A stretch of 64,000 nt of DNA from Micromonospora gifhornensis (GCF_016863515.1 NZ_BOPA01000026.1:115604-179603), one strand, 5' to 3'. Positions 8,280-18,664 are shown, numbered from the stretch's first letter. Notes: a model not told the origin generated them from the sequence alone. Translations and numbers: made by a program.

Positions 8280-8543
8280 GTGCCTCGCGTCGTCGTCGAC
8301 GTCATGCTCAAGCCCGAGATCCTCGATCCGCAGGGCCAGGCCGTCGCAAACGCGCTGCCCCGGCTCGGTGTCAACGATGTCGCCTCGGTGCGGATCGGTC
8401 GGCGCATCGAGATCGATTTCACCGGTGAACCGGACCTGGACCGGGCCCGGGAGATCGCCGACAAGCTGCTCGCCAACCCGGTCATCGAGGACTTCACCGT
8501 CCACCTGGTCGAGGCCGACGAGCCCGCGGAAGCCCGGTCGTGA
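8280..8543 (+). CDS. purS: Phosphoribosylformylglycinamidine synthase subunit PurS
   Basis: 87-residue structural subunit that bridges PurQ and PurL in the three-part FGAM synthase complex. The protein reads VVVDVMLKPEILDPQGQAV then VRIGRRIEIDF and the closing helix IADKLLANPVIEDF, all classic PurS. GTG 8280 is preceded by AGGAG at 8269-8273. It overlaps purQ by four bases (GTGA), ensuring coupled translation. Confidence 0.96.
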   Translation: MPRVVVDVMLKPEILDPQGQAVANALPRLGVNDVASVRIGRRIEIDFTGEPDLDRAREIADKLLANPVIEDFTVHLVEADEPAEARS

Positions 8544-9223
8544 CCGCGCGGGTCGGTGTGGTGACCTTCCCCGGCTCGCTCGACGACGGGGACGCCGCCC
8601 GGGCTGTCCGCATCGCGGGCGCCCAGCCCGTACGCCTGTGGCACGGTGACCCGGAGCTGCACGGGGTGGACGCGGTAGTCCTGCCCGGCGGCTTCTCCTA
8701 CGGTGACTACCTGCGCTGCGGGGCCATCGCCCGGTTCGCCCCGGTGATGGAGACCATCGTCGACGCCGCTGCCGGCGGCCTGCCCGTGCTCGGCATCTGC
8801 AACGGCTTCCAGATCCTCTGCGAGGCCCACCTGCTGCCCGGCGCGCTCACCCGCAACCAGCACCTGCACTTCCGCAACCGCGACCAGATTCTGCGCATCG
8901 AGTCGGCGGGCACCGCCTGGACGAACGTCTTCCAGCCCGGCCAGGAGGTGCTGATCCCGGTCAAGAACGGCGAGGGTTGCTACGTCGCCGACCCCGCGAC
9001 GCTTGACGCCCTCGAAGCCGAGGGTCGGGTCGTCGCCCGCTACGTCGGCGTCAACCCGAACGGCTCCCAGCGGGACATCGCGGCCATCACCAACCCGGCC
9101 GGCAACGTGGTCGGCATCATGCCGCATCCCGAGCACGCGGTGGAGGCGCTCACCGGCCCCTCCCTCGACGGCCTCGGCTTCTTCACCTCGGTGCTCAAGC
9201 ACCTGGTGGGGGCGCCGGCGTGA
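8540..9223 (+). CDS. purQ: Phosphoribosylformylglycinamidine synthase, glutaminase subunit PurQ
   Basis: Class I glutamine amidotransferase that supplies ammonia to PurL for FGAR to FGAM. 227 residues; nucleophile Cys 87 in GICNGFQIL, oxyanion-loop motif LPGGFSYGDYLRCG at 49-61, and catalytic His/Glu in MPHPEHAVE near the C-terminus. The start GTG overlaps the purS stop. PurL follows after a 67-base gap with its own GAGGAGAGG ribosome-binding site. Confidence 0.97.
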   Translation: MTARVGVVTFPGSLDDGDAARAVRIAGAQPVRLWHGDPELHGVDAVVLPGGFSYGDYLRCGAIARFAPVMETIVDAAAGGLPVLGICNGFQILCEAHLLPGALTRNQHLHFRNRDQILRIESAGTAWTNVFQPGQEVLIPVKNGEGCYVADPATLDALEAEGRVVARYVGVNPNGSQRDIAAITNPAGNVVGIMPHPEHAVEALTGPSLDGLGFFTSVLKHLVGAPA

Positions 9224-9290
9224 CCGTCCGCGTCGGGATCATCGGTCGGCTCACCCGCCCGTACGGCGGCGAGCGCAACGAGGAGAGGTC

Positions 9291-11972
9291 ATGACTACGC
9301 ATCCGGACCCGGTACGGGACACCCCGGAGGCAGTCCCGGCCACGCCGGCACAGCCGGTCCAGCCATATCCGGCCGCGTCGGCCGGGCAGGCCGACTGGGC
9401 GGACCGGGTGGACACCGTGCCGCGCGCCGAGGGCACCCCGGAAGAGCTTCAGCCGTACGCCGAACTGGGGCTCCGGGACGACGAGTACGACCGCATCCGG
9501 CACATCCTCGGCCGCCGGCCCACCCAGTCCGAGCTGGCGATGTACTCGATCATGTGGAGCGAGCACTGCTCCTACAAGTCGAGCAAGGTGCACCTGCGCC
9601 AGTTCGGCGAGAAGGCCCCGCCGAGTGACCGGCTGCTCGCCGGCATCGGCGAGAACGCCGGTGTGGTGCGGGTCTCCGACGAGCTGGCGGTGACCTTCAA
9701 GGTCGAGTCGCACAACCACCCGAGCTTCGTCGAGCCGTACCAGGGCGCGGCGACCGGCGTCGGCGGGATCGTCCGGGACATCCTCGCCATGGGCGCCCGC
9801 CCGGTCGCCGTGATGGACCCGCTGCGCTTCGGCGCGGCCGACCACCCCGACACCGCCCGGGTGCTGCCCGGCGTGGTCGCCGGCGTCGGCGGGTACGGCA
9901 ACTGCCTCGGCCTGCCCAACATCGGCGGCGAGGTGGTCTTCGACCCCTGCTACCAGGGCAACCCCCTGGTCAACGCGCTCTGCCTCGGCGTGCTGCCGGT
10001 GAGCCGCCTGCAGAACAAGGCCGCCGTCGGCCCCGGCAACGTCGTGGTGCTGATGGGTGCCAAGACCGGCCGTGACGGCATCGGCGGTGTGTCGGTGCTG
10101 GCCAGTGCGACCTTCACCGAGGGCAGCGAGCAGCGCCGCCCGTCCGTGCAGGTCGGTGACCCGTTCACCGAGAAGCTGCTGATCGAGGCATGCCTGGAGC
10201 TGTACGACGCCGAACTCGTCGCCGGCATCCAGGACCTCGGCGGTGCCGGGCTCACCTGCGCGCTCACCGAGACCGCCGCGGCGGCCGGCACCGGCATGCG
10301 GGTCTGGCTGGAGCGGGTGCCGCTGCGCGAGCCCTCGATGGACCCGCACGAGATCCTGGCCAGCGAGTCGCAGGAGCGGATGCTCCTGGTCGTCGAGCCG
10401 GCCAAGCTCGAAACGGTCCTCAAGACCTGCGAGAAGTGGGGCGTGCTGGCCACCGCGATCGGTGAGGTCACCGCTCCGGAGCCGGACGGCCAGCCGGGCC
10501 GACTGCTGATCACCTGGCGTGACCAGCTGGTGGTCGATGTGCCGCCGGGTTCGCTGGTGGATGACGGGCCGGTCTACGCCCGCCCGATGCGGGAGCCGGC
10601 CGACCTGATCCTGCTGCAGGCGGACCGGGCCGAGACGCTGCCCCGGCCGAGCGACCCGGACGCGCTGCGCGAGACCGTGCTGCGCATGATCGCCTCGCCG
10701 AACCTGTGCGACAAGACCTGGGTCACCGAGCAGTACGACCGCTACGTGCTGGGCAACACCGTGCTCGCCCAGCCGGAGGACTCCGGCGTGATCCGGATCG
10801 ACGAGCGGACCGGCCTGGGCGTGGCGCTCTCGGTCGACGGCAACGGCCGGTACGCCCGGCTCGACCCGTACCACGGTGCCAAGCTGGCGCTGGCCGAGGC
10901 GTACCGCAACGTGGTGGTCACCGGGGCGACGCCGATCGCGGTCACCGACTGCCTGAACTTCGGCTCCCCCGAGGACCCGGGCGTGATGTGGCAGTTCGCC
11001 GAGGCGGTTCGTGGCCTCGCCGACGGCTGCGCGGAGCTGGGCATCCCGGTCACCGGCGGAAACGTCAGCTTCTACAACCAGACCGGGGCGGCGGCCATCC
11101 ACCCGACGCCGGTCGTCGGTGTGCTCGGCGTCCTGGACAACGTCGCCGAGCGGGTGGCGATGGGCTTCGTCCCGCGGCCCAGCGGCGACCACGACCAGCT
11201 CTTCCTGCTCGGCGAGACGCACGTGGAACTCTCCGGATCGGAATGGGCCTGGGTGACCCACCAGCACCTCGGTGGCGTACCCCCGCAGGTCGACCTGGCC
11301 CGGGAGAAGCAGCTCGGCGAGCTGCTGGCCGCCGCCGCGCGGGTCGGCCACGTCAGCTCGGCGCACGACCTCTCCGACGGTGGGCTCGCGCAGAGCCTGG
11401 TGGAGTCCTGCCTGCGCTACGGCGTCGGGGCGAGGATCGCGGTGCCGGAGCGCTTCGAGGGCACCTCGATGCCCTTCGTCTTCCTGTTCAGCGAGTCCGC
11501 CGGTCGGGTGCTGGTCTCGGTGCCTCGCGGCCACGAGAAGGCGTTCACCGCACTCTGCGCCGAGCACGGCGTGCCATGGGAGCTCATCGGCGTCACCGAT
11601 TCCACGGGCGGCGCGCTGGAGGTGCACGGCCAGTTCCGCATCGGCCTGGACGAGCTGCGTGAGGCGCACAGCGCCACGCTGCCGGCGCTGTTCGGTGGCG
11701 TCCAGCCGGTCGAGCTGACGGTCCAGGACAGCGCGGTCGAGGCCGCGCCGGTGGACGCGGTCGAGGCACCGGTCGAGGCTGACCCGGTTGCCTCGGTCGA
11801 GGACGCCGAGCCGCACGCGGAGGCTGTGTCCGACGGCGTCGAGTCGCCCGAGGACGACCGGCCGGTCGAGCGGGCGGCACCGCCGGTCCGCCAGCAGCCG
11901 ATCGAGGCAGCCGGCGAGCAGGACACCGCAACCGACGCACCACAGGGGCAATCCTCCGCCGACGAGCGCTGA
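9291..11972 (+). CDS. purL: Phosphoribosylformylglycinamidine synthase subunit PurL
   Basis: Synthetase subunit of the PurSQL complex; ATP-dependent amination of FGAR. 893 residues, longer than the about 740-760 usual for small PurL. Residues 1-50 are a Pro/Ala-rich leader and roughly the last 100 are an acidic, Glu/Val/Pro-rich disordered tail. The core shows SEHCSYKSSK, ESHNHPS and GAATGVGGIVRD (AIR-synthase fold, first half), then DCLNFGSPEDP and the C-terminal half with HDLSDGGLAQ. ATG 9291 follows AACGAGGAGAGG. The next gene begins only 4 bases after the stop. Confidence 0.97.
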   Translation: MTTHPDPVRDTPEAVPATPAQPVQPYPAASAGQADWADRVDTVPRAEGTPEELQPYAELGLRDDEYDRIRHILGRRPTQSELAMYSIMWSEHCSYKSSKVHLRQFGEKAPPSDRLLAGIGENAGVVRVSDELAVTFKVESHNHPSFVEPYQGAATGVGGIVRDILAMGARPVAVMDPLRFGAADHPDTARVLPGVVAGVGGYGNCLGLPNIGGEVVFDPCYQGNPLVNALCLGVLPVSRLQNKAAVGPGNVVVLMGAKTGRDGIGGVSVLASATFTEGSEQRRPSVQVGDPFTEKLLIEACLELYDAELVAGIQDLGGAGLTCALTETAAAAGTGMRVWLERVPLREPSMDPHEILASESQERMLLVVEPAKLETVLKTCEKWGVLATAIGEVTAPEPDGQPGRLLITWRDQLVVDVPPGSLVDDGPVYARPMREPADLILLQADRAETLPRPSDPDALRETVLRMIASPNLCDKTWVTEQYDRYVLGNTVLAQPEDSGVIRIDERTGLGVALSVDGNGRYARLDPYHGAKLALAEAYRNVVVTGATPIAVTDCLNFGSPEDPGVMWQFAEAVRGLADGCAELGIPVTGGNVSFYNQTGAAAIHPTPVVGVLGVLDNVAERVAMGFVPRPSGDHDQLFLLGETHVELSGSEWAWVTHQHLGGVPPQVDLAREKQLGELLAAAARVGHVSSAHDLSDGGLAQSLVESCLRYGVGARIAVPERFEGTSMPFVFLFSESAGRVLVSVPRGHEKAFTALCAEHGVPWELIGVTDSTGGALEVHGQFRIGLDELREAHSATLPALFGGVQPVELTVQDSAVEAAPVDAVEAPVEADPVASVEDAEPHAEAVSDGVESPEDDRPVERAAPPVRQQPIEAAGEQDTATDAPQGQSSADER

Positions 11973-11976
11973 GGCG

Positions 11977-12732
11977 TTGGCCGAGTCCGTTCACGCCCAA
12001 TCCGGATCCGGGGCCCGCTTCGACTGGGGCCTCGCGGGGGCGGCGGAACTCGGCCGCGTCTGCGCGGTACTGGTGGTGGTGGACGTGCTGTCGTTCACCA
12101 CCACCGTCGAGGTGGCGGTCGGGCGCGGAATGCGCGTCCACCCCTTCCCCTGGGGAGAACAGGCCGCCGAGTACGCGCGCCGGGTCGGTGCCGTGCCCGC
12201 CGCCGGGCGTCGGCAGGTCACGCCGGCACATCCGTGGTCGCTGTCACCGGCCGCGTTGAGCCGGGCACCGGTCGTCTCCGACCTGGTGCTGCCCTCCCCG
12301 AACGGTTCGGCGATCAGTGCCGCCGCCAGCGCCACCGGCCTGCCGGTGGTCGCGGCCAACCTGCGTAACGCACGCGCCGTCGGGCGCTGGCTGCTGAGCC
12401 AGGGGTACGGCTCGACAAACGAACCGATCGGCGTGATCGCCGCCGGTGAACAGTGGCCGGACGGCGCGCTGCGCCCGTCGGTGGAGGATCAACTCGGTGC
12501 GGCGAGCGTGCTGGACGCGCTGTCCGGGGTGACCGGCGGCCTCTCCGTCGAAGCGGCCGTGGCACTGGCGGCGCTGGCCAGCATCCCGGACGTACCCGCG
12601 GCGATCCGGGGTTCCGTGTCGGGCCGCGAACTGATCGGGAGTGGCTTCGCCGAGGACGTCGAGATCGCCGTACGGGTCGACACCTCGGCCGTGGTGCCGC
12701 TGCTGCGACAGGGCGTCTTCACACCCGCCTGA
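11977..12732 (+). CDS. 2-phosphosulfolactate phosphatase family (ComB-like)
   Basis: About 251 residues resembling ComB: LVVVDVLSFTTTVEVAVGRG near the N-terminus (the VxDVLRATTT-type motif), a central LPSPNGS motif, and the C-terminal VEDQLGAASVLDAL helix. ComB acts in coenzyme M synthesis, but actinobacterial members have no proven substrate and here the gene sits in a purine operon. The start is uncertain: TTG 11977 is 4 bases after the purL stop, and no ATG or GTG precedes the conserved region in frame. Ends before a bidirectional terminator. Confidence 0.75.
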   Translation: MAESVHAQSGSGARFDWGLAGAAELGRVCAVLVVVDVLSFTTTVEVAVGRGMRVHPFPWGEQAAEYARRVGAVPAAGRRQVTPAHPWSLSPAALSRAPVVSDLVLPSPNGSAISAAASATGLPVVAANLRNARAVGRWLLSQGYGSTNEPIGVIAAGEQWPDGALRPSVEDQLGAASVLDALSGVTGGLSVEAAVALAALASIPDVPAAIRGSVSGRELIGSGFAEDVEIAVRVDTSAVVPLLRQGVFTPA

Positions 12733-12769
12733 CGGGCCGGGCCCGACCGATCAGCACCGTACACGCGGA

Positions 12770-12800
12770 ACGGGCGACCCCCTTGCGGTGGGTCGCCCGT
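12770..12800. terminator. Bidirectional terminator hairpin
   Basis: ACGGGCGACCC pairs with GGGTCGCCCGT (11 bp, 9-base loop) between the convergent ComB-like gene and the GYGQ-tail membrane protein gene. Confidence 0.8.
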
Positions 12801-12836
12801 CACACGTTGTCGTTACGCCTGCTCTGGGAGGTCTGG

Positions 12837-15131
12837 TCAGTCGTCCAGCCAGTCGAGCCGGCGTCCGCGCTCCGCGGGGCCGCCGTCCGGTCGGCCATGG
12901 CCGGCCTGTGCCGGGTCGCTGCCGTAGGCGCCGCCCTGCTCGTAGCCGTTGTCGTAGCCTCCGCGCTGGCGTGGCGGCTCCTGGCCGTACCCGCCGCTGT
13001 TCTGGTCGTAACCGCCGTCGTAGCCGCTGCGCTGCTGCGGGGCCTCCTGCCCGCCGTAGCCGCCGCCGTAGCCGCCCTGGCCGTAGCGGCCGGGATCGTC
13101 GTACCCGCCGGTCTGGCCGTAGCCGCCTGCGGATTGTCCGTACCCACCGGTCTGCGGCGGGTAGCCACCCGTCGGCTCGGCAGTCTGCCCGTAACCACCC
13201 GTCGGCTCACTCTGGCTGTAACCGCCGGTCGGCTCGCTCTGGCCGTAACCGCCGACGGGTTCGGTCCGACCGTAGCTGCCGGTCGGCTCGCCCTGGCCGT
13301 AACCGCCGGCAGGCGTGCTCGGGGAGTATCCGCCGGCCGGCGCGCCCTGTCCGTAGCCGGTGGCGGGCTCACTCTGCCCGTACCCGCTGCCGTTGCCGTA
13401 GCTGCCGGTCGGCTCGCCCCGGTTGTAGTCCCGATCAGTTGAACCGTAACCGCCGGCCGACCCGCCCTGGCCGTAGCCGCCAGGCTGCTCGGCCTGCCCG
13501 TACCCACCAGCGGGCGCGCCCTGGCCGTAGCCGCCGGTCGCCTCGCTCTGGCCGTAGCCACCGGTCGGTTCGCCCCGGCCGTAGCCGGTCGGCTCGGAAC
13601 TGCCGTAGCCCTGGCCCGCCTCGGGCTGGTACAACCCGGTCGCGTACGGGTCGGCGGGCGCCGGGTAGCGGGTCTCGTCACCGGTGTAGCGGCCGGTCGG
13701 CTCGTCGTACCGCTCGCCGTAGCCGGCTGCGCCACCGGCCGGCGGGTAGTCGGCCCCGGCGCTGCCTGCGCCGTAGTCACGGCCGCCGTAGCCCGCCCCC
13801 GACGAAGGGTTGCTGCCGTAGCCGCTGCCCGACGACGGCGCGTTGCCGTAACCGGATGCGCCGTAGCCGCCGGGCTCGTCGCCGTAACCACCGCCCGACC
13901 ATGCCTGCCCGGCACCGGGCGCAGCGCCGTAGGGTGCGGGCGGCGCGCCGTACGGGTCCGGGGGAACGTCGTCGACGATCGGCTGGTGCATCATCGTCGG
14001 CGCGTTGCTGATCCCGGCACCGGCGACCATTGTCGGGTCAGGCGTGTTGCCGACCCGACTGACCACGCGGGTCTGGTCGTCCGCGCCGGCGAAGGAGCCT
14101 CGTGCCGCCGGAACCGCGCCGGCGGGGGCACCGGCAGGCTCATCCCCGTCGACCTCGGCGTCGTCGTTCTCCTTGCGCTTCATCCAGAGCAGCACGATGG
14201 TGCCGACACCAACGGCCACGAAGAGGCCACCGAGCAGGACCAGCAGCCAGTTGCCGAAGCCGCCGGAGTCCTCGTTGCTGGCCTGGGCCGGAGGCGCCGC
14301 GGACTCGGCCGGTGCCTCGTCCACCTCGTCGGCGAGCTCGTCGTCGAACGGGTCCTCCGTCGGCACCGCCGATTCGCTGGCGGTGGGGGTCGGAGTCGGG
14401 CTGTTCGAGGCCTGGATCGCCAGGGTGATCCGCTGCCCGGTGACGCTCTGACCCGCGTTCGCCGTGAAGCTCACGACCTCGCGGACGCTGTTCGCGCTCG
14501 CGCCGAGGTCGATCCGGCCCGGAGCGATGGGCCGCTCGCTGGTGCCGGTGAAGCGGAAGTTGCCGTCGTTGTTGGCGTTGGTCTCGTACTGCTTGCCCGC
14601 GCTGTCCTTGAGCAGGACGTACGCGTTCGGCACCCCGTCACCGGCCTGGTTGACCACCTTGCCGGAAATCGACCGCACCGTCTGCGGCGCCTGCGTGGTC
14701 GGCGGCGGCGGGGGAGCAGCGACCATCGTCACGTTCGTCGAGGCCTCGGCGTCCTGCCGAATCACACCCTGAGCTTCAACGGCCTTGACGGTGATCGTGG
14801 CCGACCCGTTGGTGGCGTCGTTCGCGAGCTGGAAGGTGGCCTCGAGAGTGCCAGCTGCGTCGACGCGCCTGCGCTCGCAGCCGTCGATGCACCGCAGCTT
14901 TCCGTTGTTCGAGCTGACGGTGATGTCCACCGGGACCACGTCATCACTGAAACCCAGTGAGTAACGGACGGTGGTGGTCTTGCCTGCTTCAACGGCGCTC
15001 GGAGATGCCGAGACGTTGTTGACGCTCGGGGCGGCGAGGGCGGGTGTGGCGGGGACGGCGAGCAGGGCACCCACAACCAGCGCCACGACCACACCGGCCC
15101 GCTTTTGCCAGGCTCGTCGGTGTGTTGACAC
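12837..15131 (-). CDS. Membrane-anchored surface protein with FUS-like GYGQ-rich cytoplasmic tail
   Basis: 764 residues from GTG 15131 (GGAAGG 9 bases upstream; a GTG two codons earlier is the alternative). Order: signal peptide (VVVALVVGALLAVPATPALA), an Ig/CARDB-like domain with a Cys pair, a Pro/Thr hinge, a carboxypeptidase-regulatory-like beta domain (ISGKVVNQAGDGVPNAYVLLKD), an acidic linker, one TM helix (NWLLVLLGGLFVAVGVGTIVLLW) followed by MKRKE, then about 400 residues of low-complexity tail. The tail is built of GGYGQSEPT-like 9-residue units, a 27 bp repeat in the DNA around 13130-13620, and ends RRLDWLDD. Topology places the tail in the cytoplasm. Function unknown. Confidence 0.8.
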   Translation of the reverse strand: MSTHRRAWQKRAGVVVALVVGALLAVPATPALAAPSVNNVSASPSAVEAGKTTTVRYSLGFSDDVVPVDITVSSNNGKLRCIDGCERRRVDAAGTLEATFQLANDATNGSATITVKAVEAQGVIRQDAEASTNVTMVAAPPPPPTTQAPQTVRSISGKVVNQAGDGVPNAYVLLKDSAGKQYETNANNDGNFRFTGTSERPIAPGRIDLGASANSVREVVSFTANAGQSVTGQRITLAIQASNSPTPTPTASESAVPTEDPFDDELADEVDEAPAESAAPPAQASNEDSGGFGNWLLVLLGGLFVAVGVGTIVLLWMKRKENDDAEVDGDEPAGAPAGAVPAARGSFAGADDQTRVVSRVGNTPDPTMVAGAGISNAPTMMHQPIVDDVPPDPYGAPPAPYGAAPGAGQAWSGGGYGDEPGGYGASGYGNAPSSGSGYGSNPSSGAGYGGRDYGAGSAGADYPPAGGAAGYGERYDEPTGRYTGDETRYPAPADPYATGLYQPEAGQGYGSSEPTGYGRGEPTGGYGQSEATGGYGQGAPAGGYGQAEQPGGYGQGGSAGGYGSTDRDYNRGEPTGSYGNGSGYGQSEPATGYGQGAPAGGYSPSTPAGGYGQGEPTGSYGRTEPVGGYGQSEPTGGYSQSEPTGGYGQTAEPTGGYPPQTGGYGQSAGGYGQTGGYDDPGRYGQGGYGGGYGGQEAPQQRSGYDGGYDQNSGGYGQEPPRQRGGYDNGYEQGGAYGSDPAQAGHGRPDGGPAERGRRLDWLDD

Positions 15132-15292
15132 GTCCACCGCCTTCCGGACTGATTTCCGTGGCCGGGCGGGGTGCCGGGCCGGGGGAACATCACGGTACGA
15201 ATACGCCGTCGGCAACTATGCCTTGTCGGGGCGGATCGGCGCGACCCAGGGCCAGCGTCGCGCGCGGCGAGACGAGGCCGTATCGTCCCGTC

Positions 15293-15655
15293 GTGTCCTC
15301 TCCGTACGATAAGTCGGCCGCGGTGGCGGCGGTGATGGCGGCGCTCGATGAGAGCCGCGCGCCCGAACGGTCGGTCCTGCGGGTGGCGGTCAGGGCCCTG
15401 TTGACCACCCTCGCGGACCGCGCTCCCGGCCGATCGGTGGAGGTGCGTGTCCCACCTTACGGTGCAGTTCAGTGTGTTCCCGGGCCGCGACACACCCGCG
15501 GTACGCCACCGAACACTGTCGAGATGGATCCGGAAACCTGGCTCGCATTGGCCACCGGGCGACTCGAATGGACTCAGGCGGTCACGGAGGGTCGCGTACG
15601 GGCGAGCGGGACGCGGGCCGACCTCTCCCCGTACCTGCCCCTCGAACTGGAGTGA
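15293..15655 (+). CDS. Sterol-carrier-family (SCP2-like) protein
   Basis: 120 residues; GTG 15293. The sequence contains LADRAPGRSVEVRVPPYGAVQ and a closing WLALATGRLEWTQAVTEGRVRASGTRADLSPYLPL, the GR.....G.V...G segment typical of SCP2-like folds such as the C-terminal domain of maleylpyruvate-isomerase-type proteins. Genes of this type commonly precede purF in actinomycetes (recollection). Lipid or hydrophobic ligand binding is inferred only. Confidence 0.8.
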   Translation: MSSPYDKSAAVAAVMAALDESRAPERSVLRVAVRALLTTLADRAPGRSVEVRVPPYGAVQCVPGPRHTRGTPPNTVEMDPETWLALATGRLEWTQAVTEGRVRASGTRADLSPYLPLELE

Positions 15656-15718
15656 CGCATGTTTCGGCTGACCTATAGCGGTGACAACGTGACCGTATGT
15701 GCCGACTCGGATTCGCGT

Positions 15719-15738
15719 ACACTGTCAGGCGACAGTGT
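15719..15738 (+). promoter_or_regulatory. Palindromic operator-like site in the purF leader
   Basis: ACACTGTC-aggc-GACAGTGT is a perfect 8+8 inverted repeat. TACACT (15718-15723) inside the left arm could be the purF -10. The site lies 77 bases before the purF start, so a protein bound here would block initiation, or the transcript could form a hairpin. No regulator is identified. Confidence 0.5.
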
Positions 15739-15814
15739 GGTCCCGGCCGATCAGCGCGGAGCAGGCCCTTCGGCTTCCGCGAGGCCAGTCCAGACCAGCA
15801 AGAGGGAGCGGCAG

Positions 15815-17416
15815 GTGCCCCGAGGCGACGGCCGGCTGAGCCACGACCTTGATCCCCAACGACCCGGCCCGCAGGACGCTTGTGGCGTCTTCGGTGTCTG
15901 GGCGCCGGAGGAAGAGGTTGCCAACCTGACCTATTTCGGGCTGTACGCGTTGCAGCACCGGGGGCAGGAGGCGGCCGGCATAGCGGTAAGTGACGGCTCC
16001 GGCGTGGTGGTTTACAAGGATCTCGGCCTGGTGGCCCAGGTCTTCGACGAGCCGACGCTGGCCAGCCTGCGCGGCCATGTCGCGATCGGCCACACCCGTT
16101 ACTCGACGACCGGCGGGTCGACCTGGGAGAACGCCCAGCCGACCATCCGTGCCACCAGTTCCGGCACGACAATCGCACTGGCGCACAACGGCAACCTGGT
16201 CAACACCGCCGAGCTGCAGCGCGAGGTGACCGAGCGCGGCCTGACCGCTGACGGTTCGACAAACGACACCTCGCTGGTGACCGCGCTGCTGGCGAGTCGA
16301 CCGGATCTCTCCGTCGAGGCGGCCGCGCTGGAGGTGCTGCCGCAGCTGCGGGGTGCGTTCAGCTTCGTCTTCATGGACGAGACCACCCTCTACGCGGCGC
16401 GGGATCCGCACGGCGTACGCCCGCTGGTGCTCGGCCGGCTGGAGCGGGGCTGGGTGGTGGCCAGCGAGACGGCGGCACTGGACATCGTGGGTGCCAGCGT
16501 GGTCCGTGAGGTCGAGCCCGGCGAGCTGATCGCGATCGACGCCGAAGGGCTGCGGTCCAGCCGGTTCGCCGCCCCCGAGCCCAAGGGCTGCCTCTTCGAG
16601 TACGTCTACATCGCCCGCCCGGACGCCACCATCGCCGGTCGTAACGTGCACGCGGCCCGGGTGCAGATCGGCCGGCAGTTGGCCAAGGAGCACCCGGTCG
16701 AGGCCGATCTGGTCATCCCGGTGCCCGAGTCGGGCACCCCGGCGGCGATCGGCTACGCCGAGGAGTCCGGCATCACCTACGGCGCCGGCCTGATGAAGAA
16801 CCCGTACGTCGGGCGCACCTTCATCCAGCCGTCGCAGACCCTGCGTCAGCTGGGCATCCGACTCAAGCTCAACCCGCTGCGGCAGAACGTACGCGGCAAG
16901 CGCCTGGTGGTGGTGGACGACTCCATCGTCCGCGGCAACACCCAGCGCGCGATCGTCCGGATGCTCCGCGAGGCCGGCGCGCTGGAGGTGCACGTCCGCA
17001 TCTCCTCGCCGCCGGTGTCCTGGCCGTGCTTCTACGGCATCGACTTCGCCACCCGCGCCGAACTGCTCGCCAACGGTCTCGACAACGAGGGCATCCGGCG
17101 CTCCATCGGTGCGGACACCCTCGGTTACGTCTCGCTGCCCGGCCTGATCGCCGCGACCGAGCAACCGAAGACCCGCCTGTGCCGGGCGTGTTTCGACGGG
17201 GAGTATCCGATCGACCTTCCCGTCGGCAACCTGATCGGCAAGCACGTCCTCGAAGGAATCGGCCGTCGGGTCGCCCACAACTCGGACGACAGTGATTCCG
17301 CCGAGCAACCCGTCCCTCCGCTCGTCGCCGCTGCGGGAGCTGACGACGATCTCAACCGGTCGCGTCGCGCGTCGCGCTCCGACCTGAAGATCTCGGCGAC
17401 CACAAACCGCCCGTAG
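15815..17416 (+). CDS. purF: Amidophosphoribosyltransferase
   Basis: First committed step of purine synthesis: PRPP plus glutamine to 5-phosphoribosylamine. 533 residues from GTG 15815, which has AGAGGGAG seven bases upstream; the open frame starts 52 codons earlier without homology. A 22-residue propeptide precedes the N-terminal nucleophile Cys 23 (DACGVFGVWAP). The glutaminase domain follows, then the phosphoribosyltransferase PRPP loop LVVVDDSIVRGNT at about 364-376. Cys residues including CRACFDGEYP near 455 indicate the Bacillus-type enzyme with a [4Fe-4S] cluster. A 45-residue polar tail ends the protein. Confidence 0.97.
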   Translation: MPRGDGRLSHDLDPQRPGPQDACGVFGVWAPEEEVANLTYFGLYALQHRGQEAAGIAVSDGSGVVVYKDLGLVAQVFDEPTLASLRGHVAIGHTRYSTTGGSTWENAQPTIRATSSGTTIALAHNGNLVNTAELQREVTERGLTADGSTNDTSLVTALLASRPDLSVEAAALEVLPQLRGAFSFVFMDETTLYAARDPHGVRPLVLGRLERGWVVASETAALDIVGASVVREVEPGELIAIDAEGLRSSRFAAPEPKGCLFEYVYIARPDATIAGRNVHAARVQIGRQLAKEHPVEADLVIPVPESGTPAAIGYAEESGITYGAGLMKNPYVGRTFIQPSQTLRQLGIRLKLNPLRQNVRGKRLVVVDDSIVRGNTQRAIVRMLREAGALEVHVRISSPPVSWPCFYGIDFATRAELLANGLDNEGIRRSIGADTLGYVSLPGLIAATEQPKTRLCRACFDGEYPIDLPVGNLIGKHVLEGIGRRVAHNSDDSDSAEQPVPPLVAAAGADDDLNRSRRASRSDLKISATTNRP

Positions 17417-17423
17417 CATCGCC

Positions 17424-17455
17424 CGGCTGCGGTCGGTCACCGTCGACCGCAGCCG
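17424..17455 (+). terminator. Hairpin between purF and purM
   Basis: CGGCTGCGGTC pairs with GACCGCAGCCG (11 bp, 10-base loop) 21 bases before the purM start. It may be a partial terminator or an mRNA-stabilising element that tunes purM relative to purF. Confidence 0.6.
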
Positions 17456-17476
17456 AGAACCACAAAGGGGAGAACC

Positions 17477-18631
<1,155 letters not shown>

Positions 18632-18664
18632 GGTGAGCTGAGCTCACGCCCACCTGAGCCGGGC

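Noticed and set aside
9195..11951. 918-codon open frame on the minus strand opposite purL
   Set aside because: Its composition is that of an antisense shadow of a high-GC gene and it has no recognisable domain, while the plus strand encodes a complete PurL.
13130..13620. CRISPR-like array
   Set aside because: The 27 bp repeats are in frame within a protein gene, have no unique spacers and encode GGYGQSEPT units.
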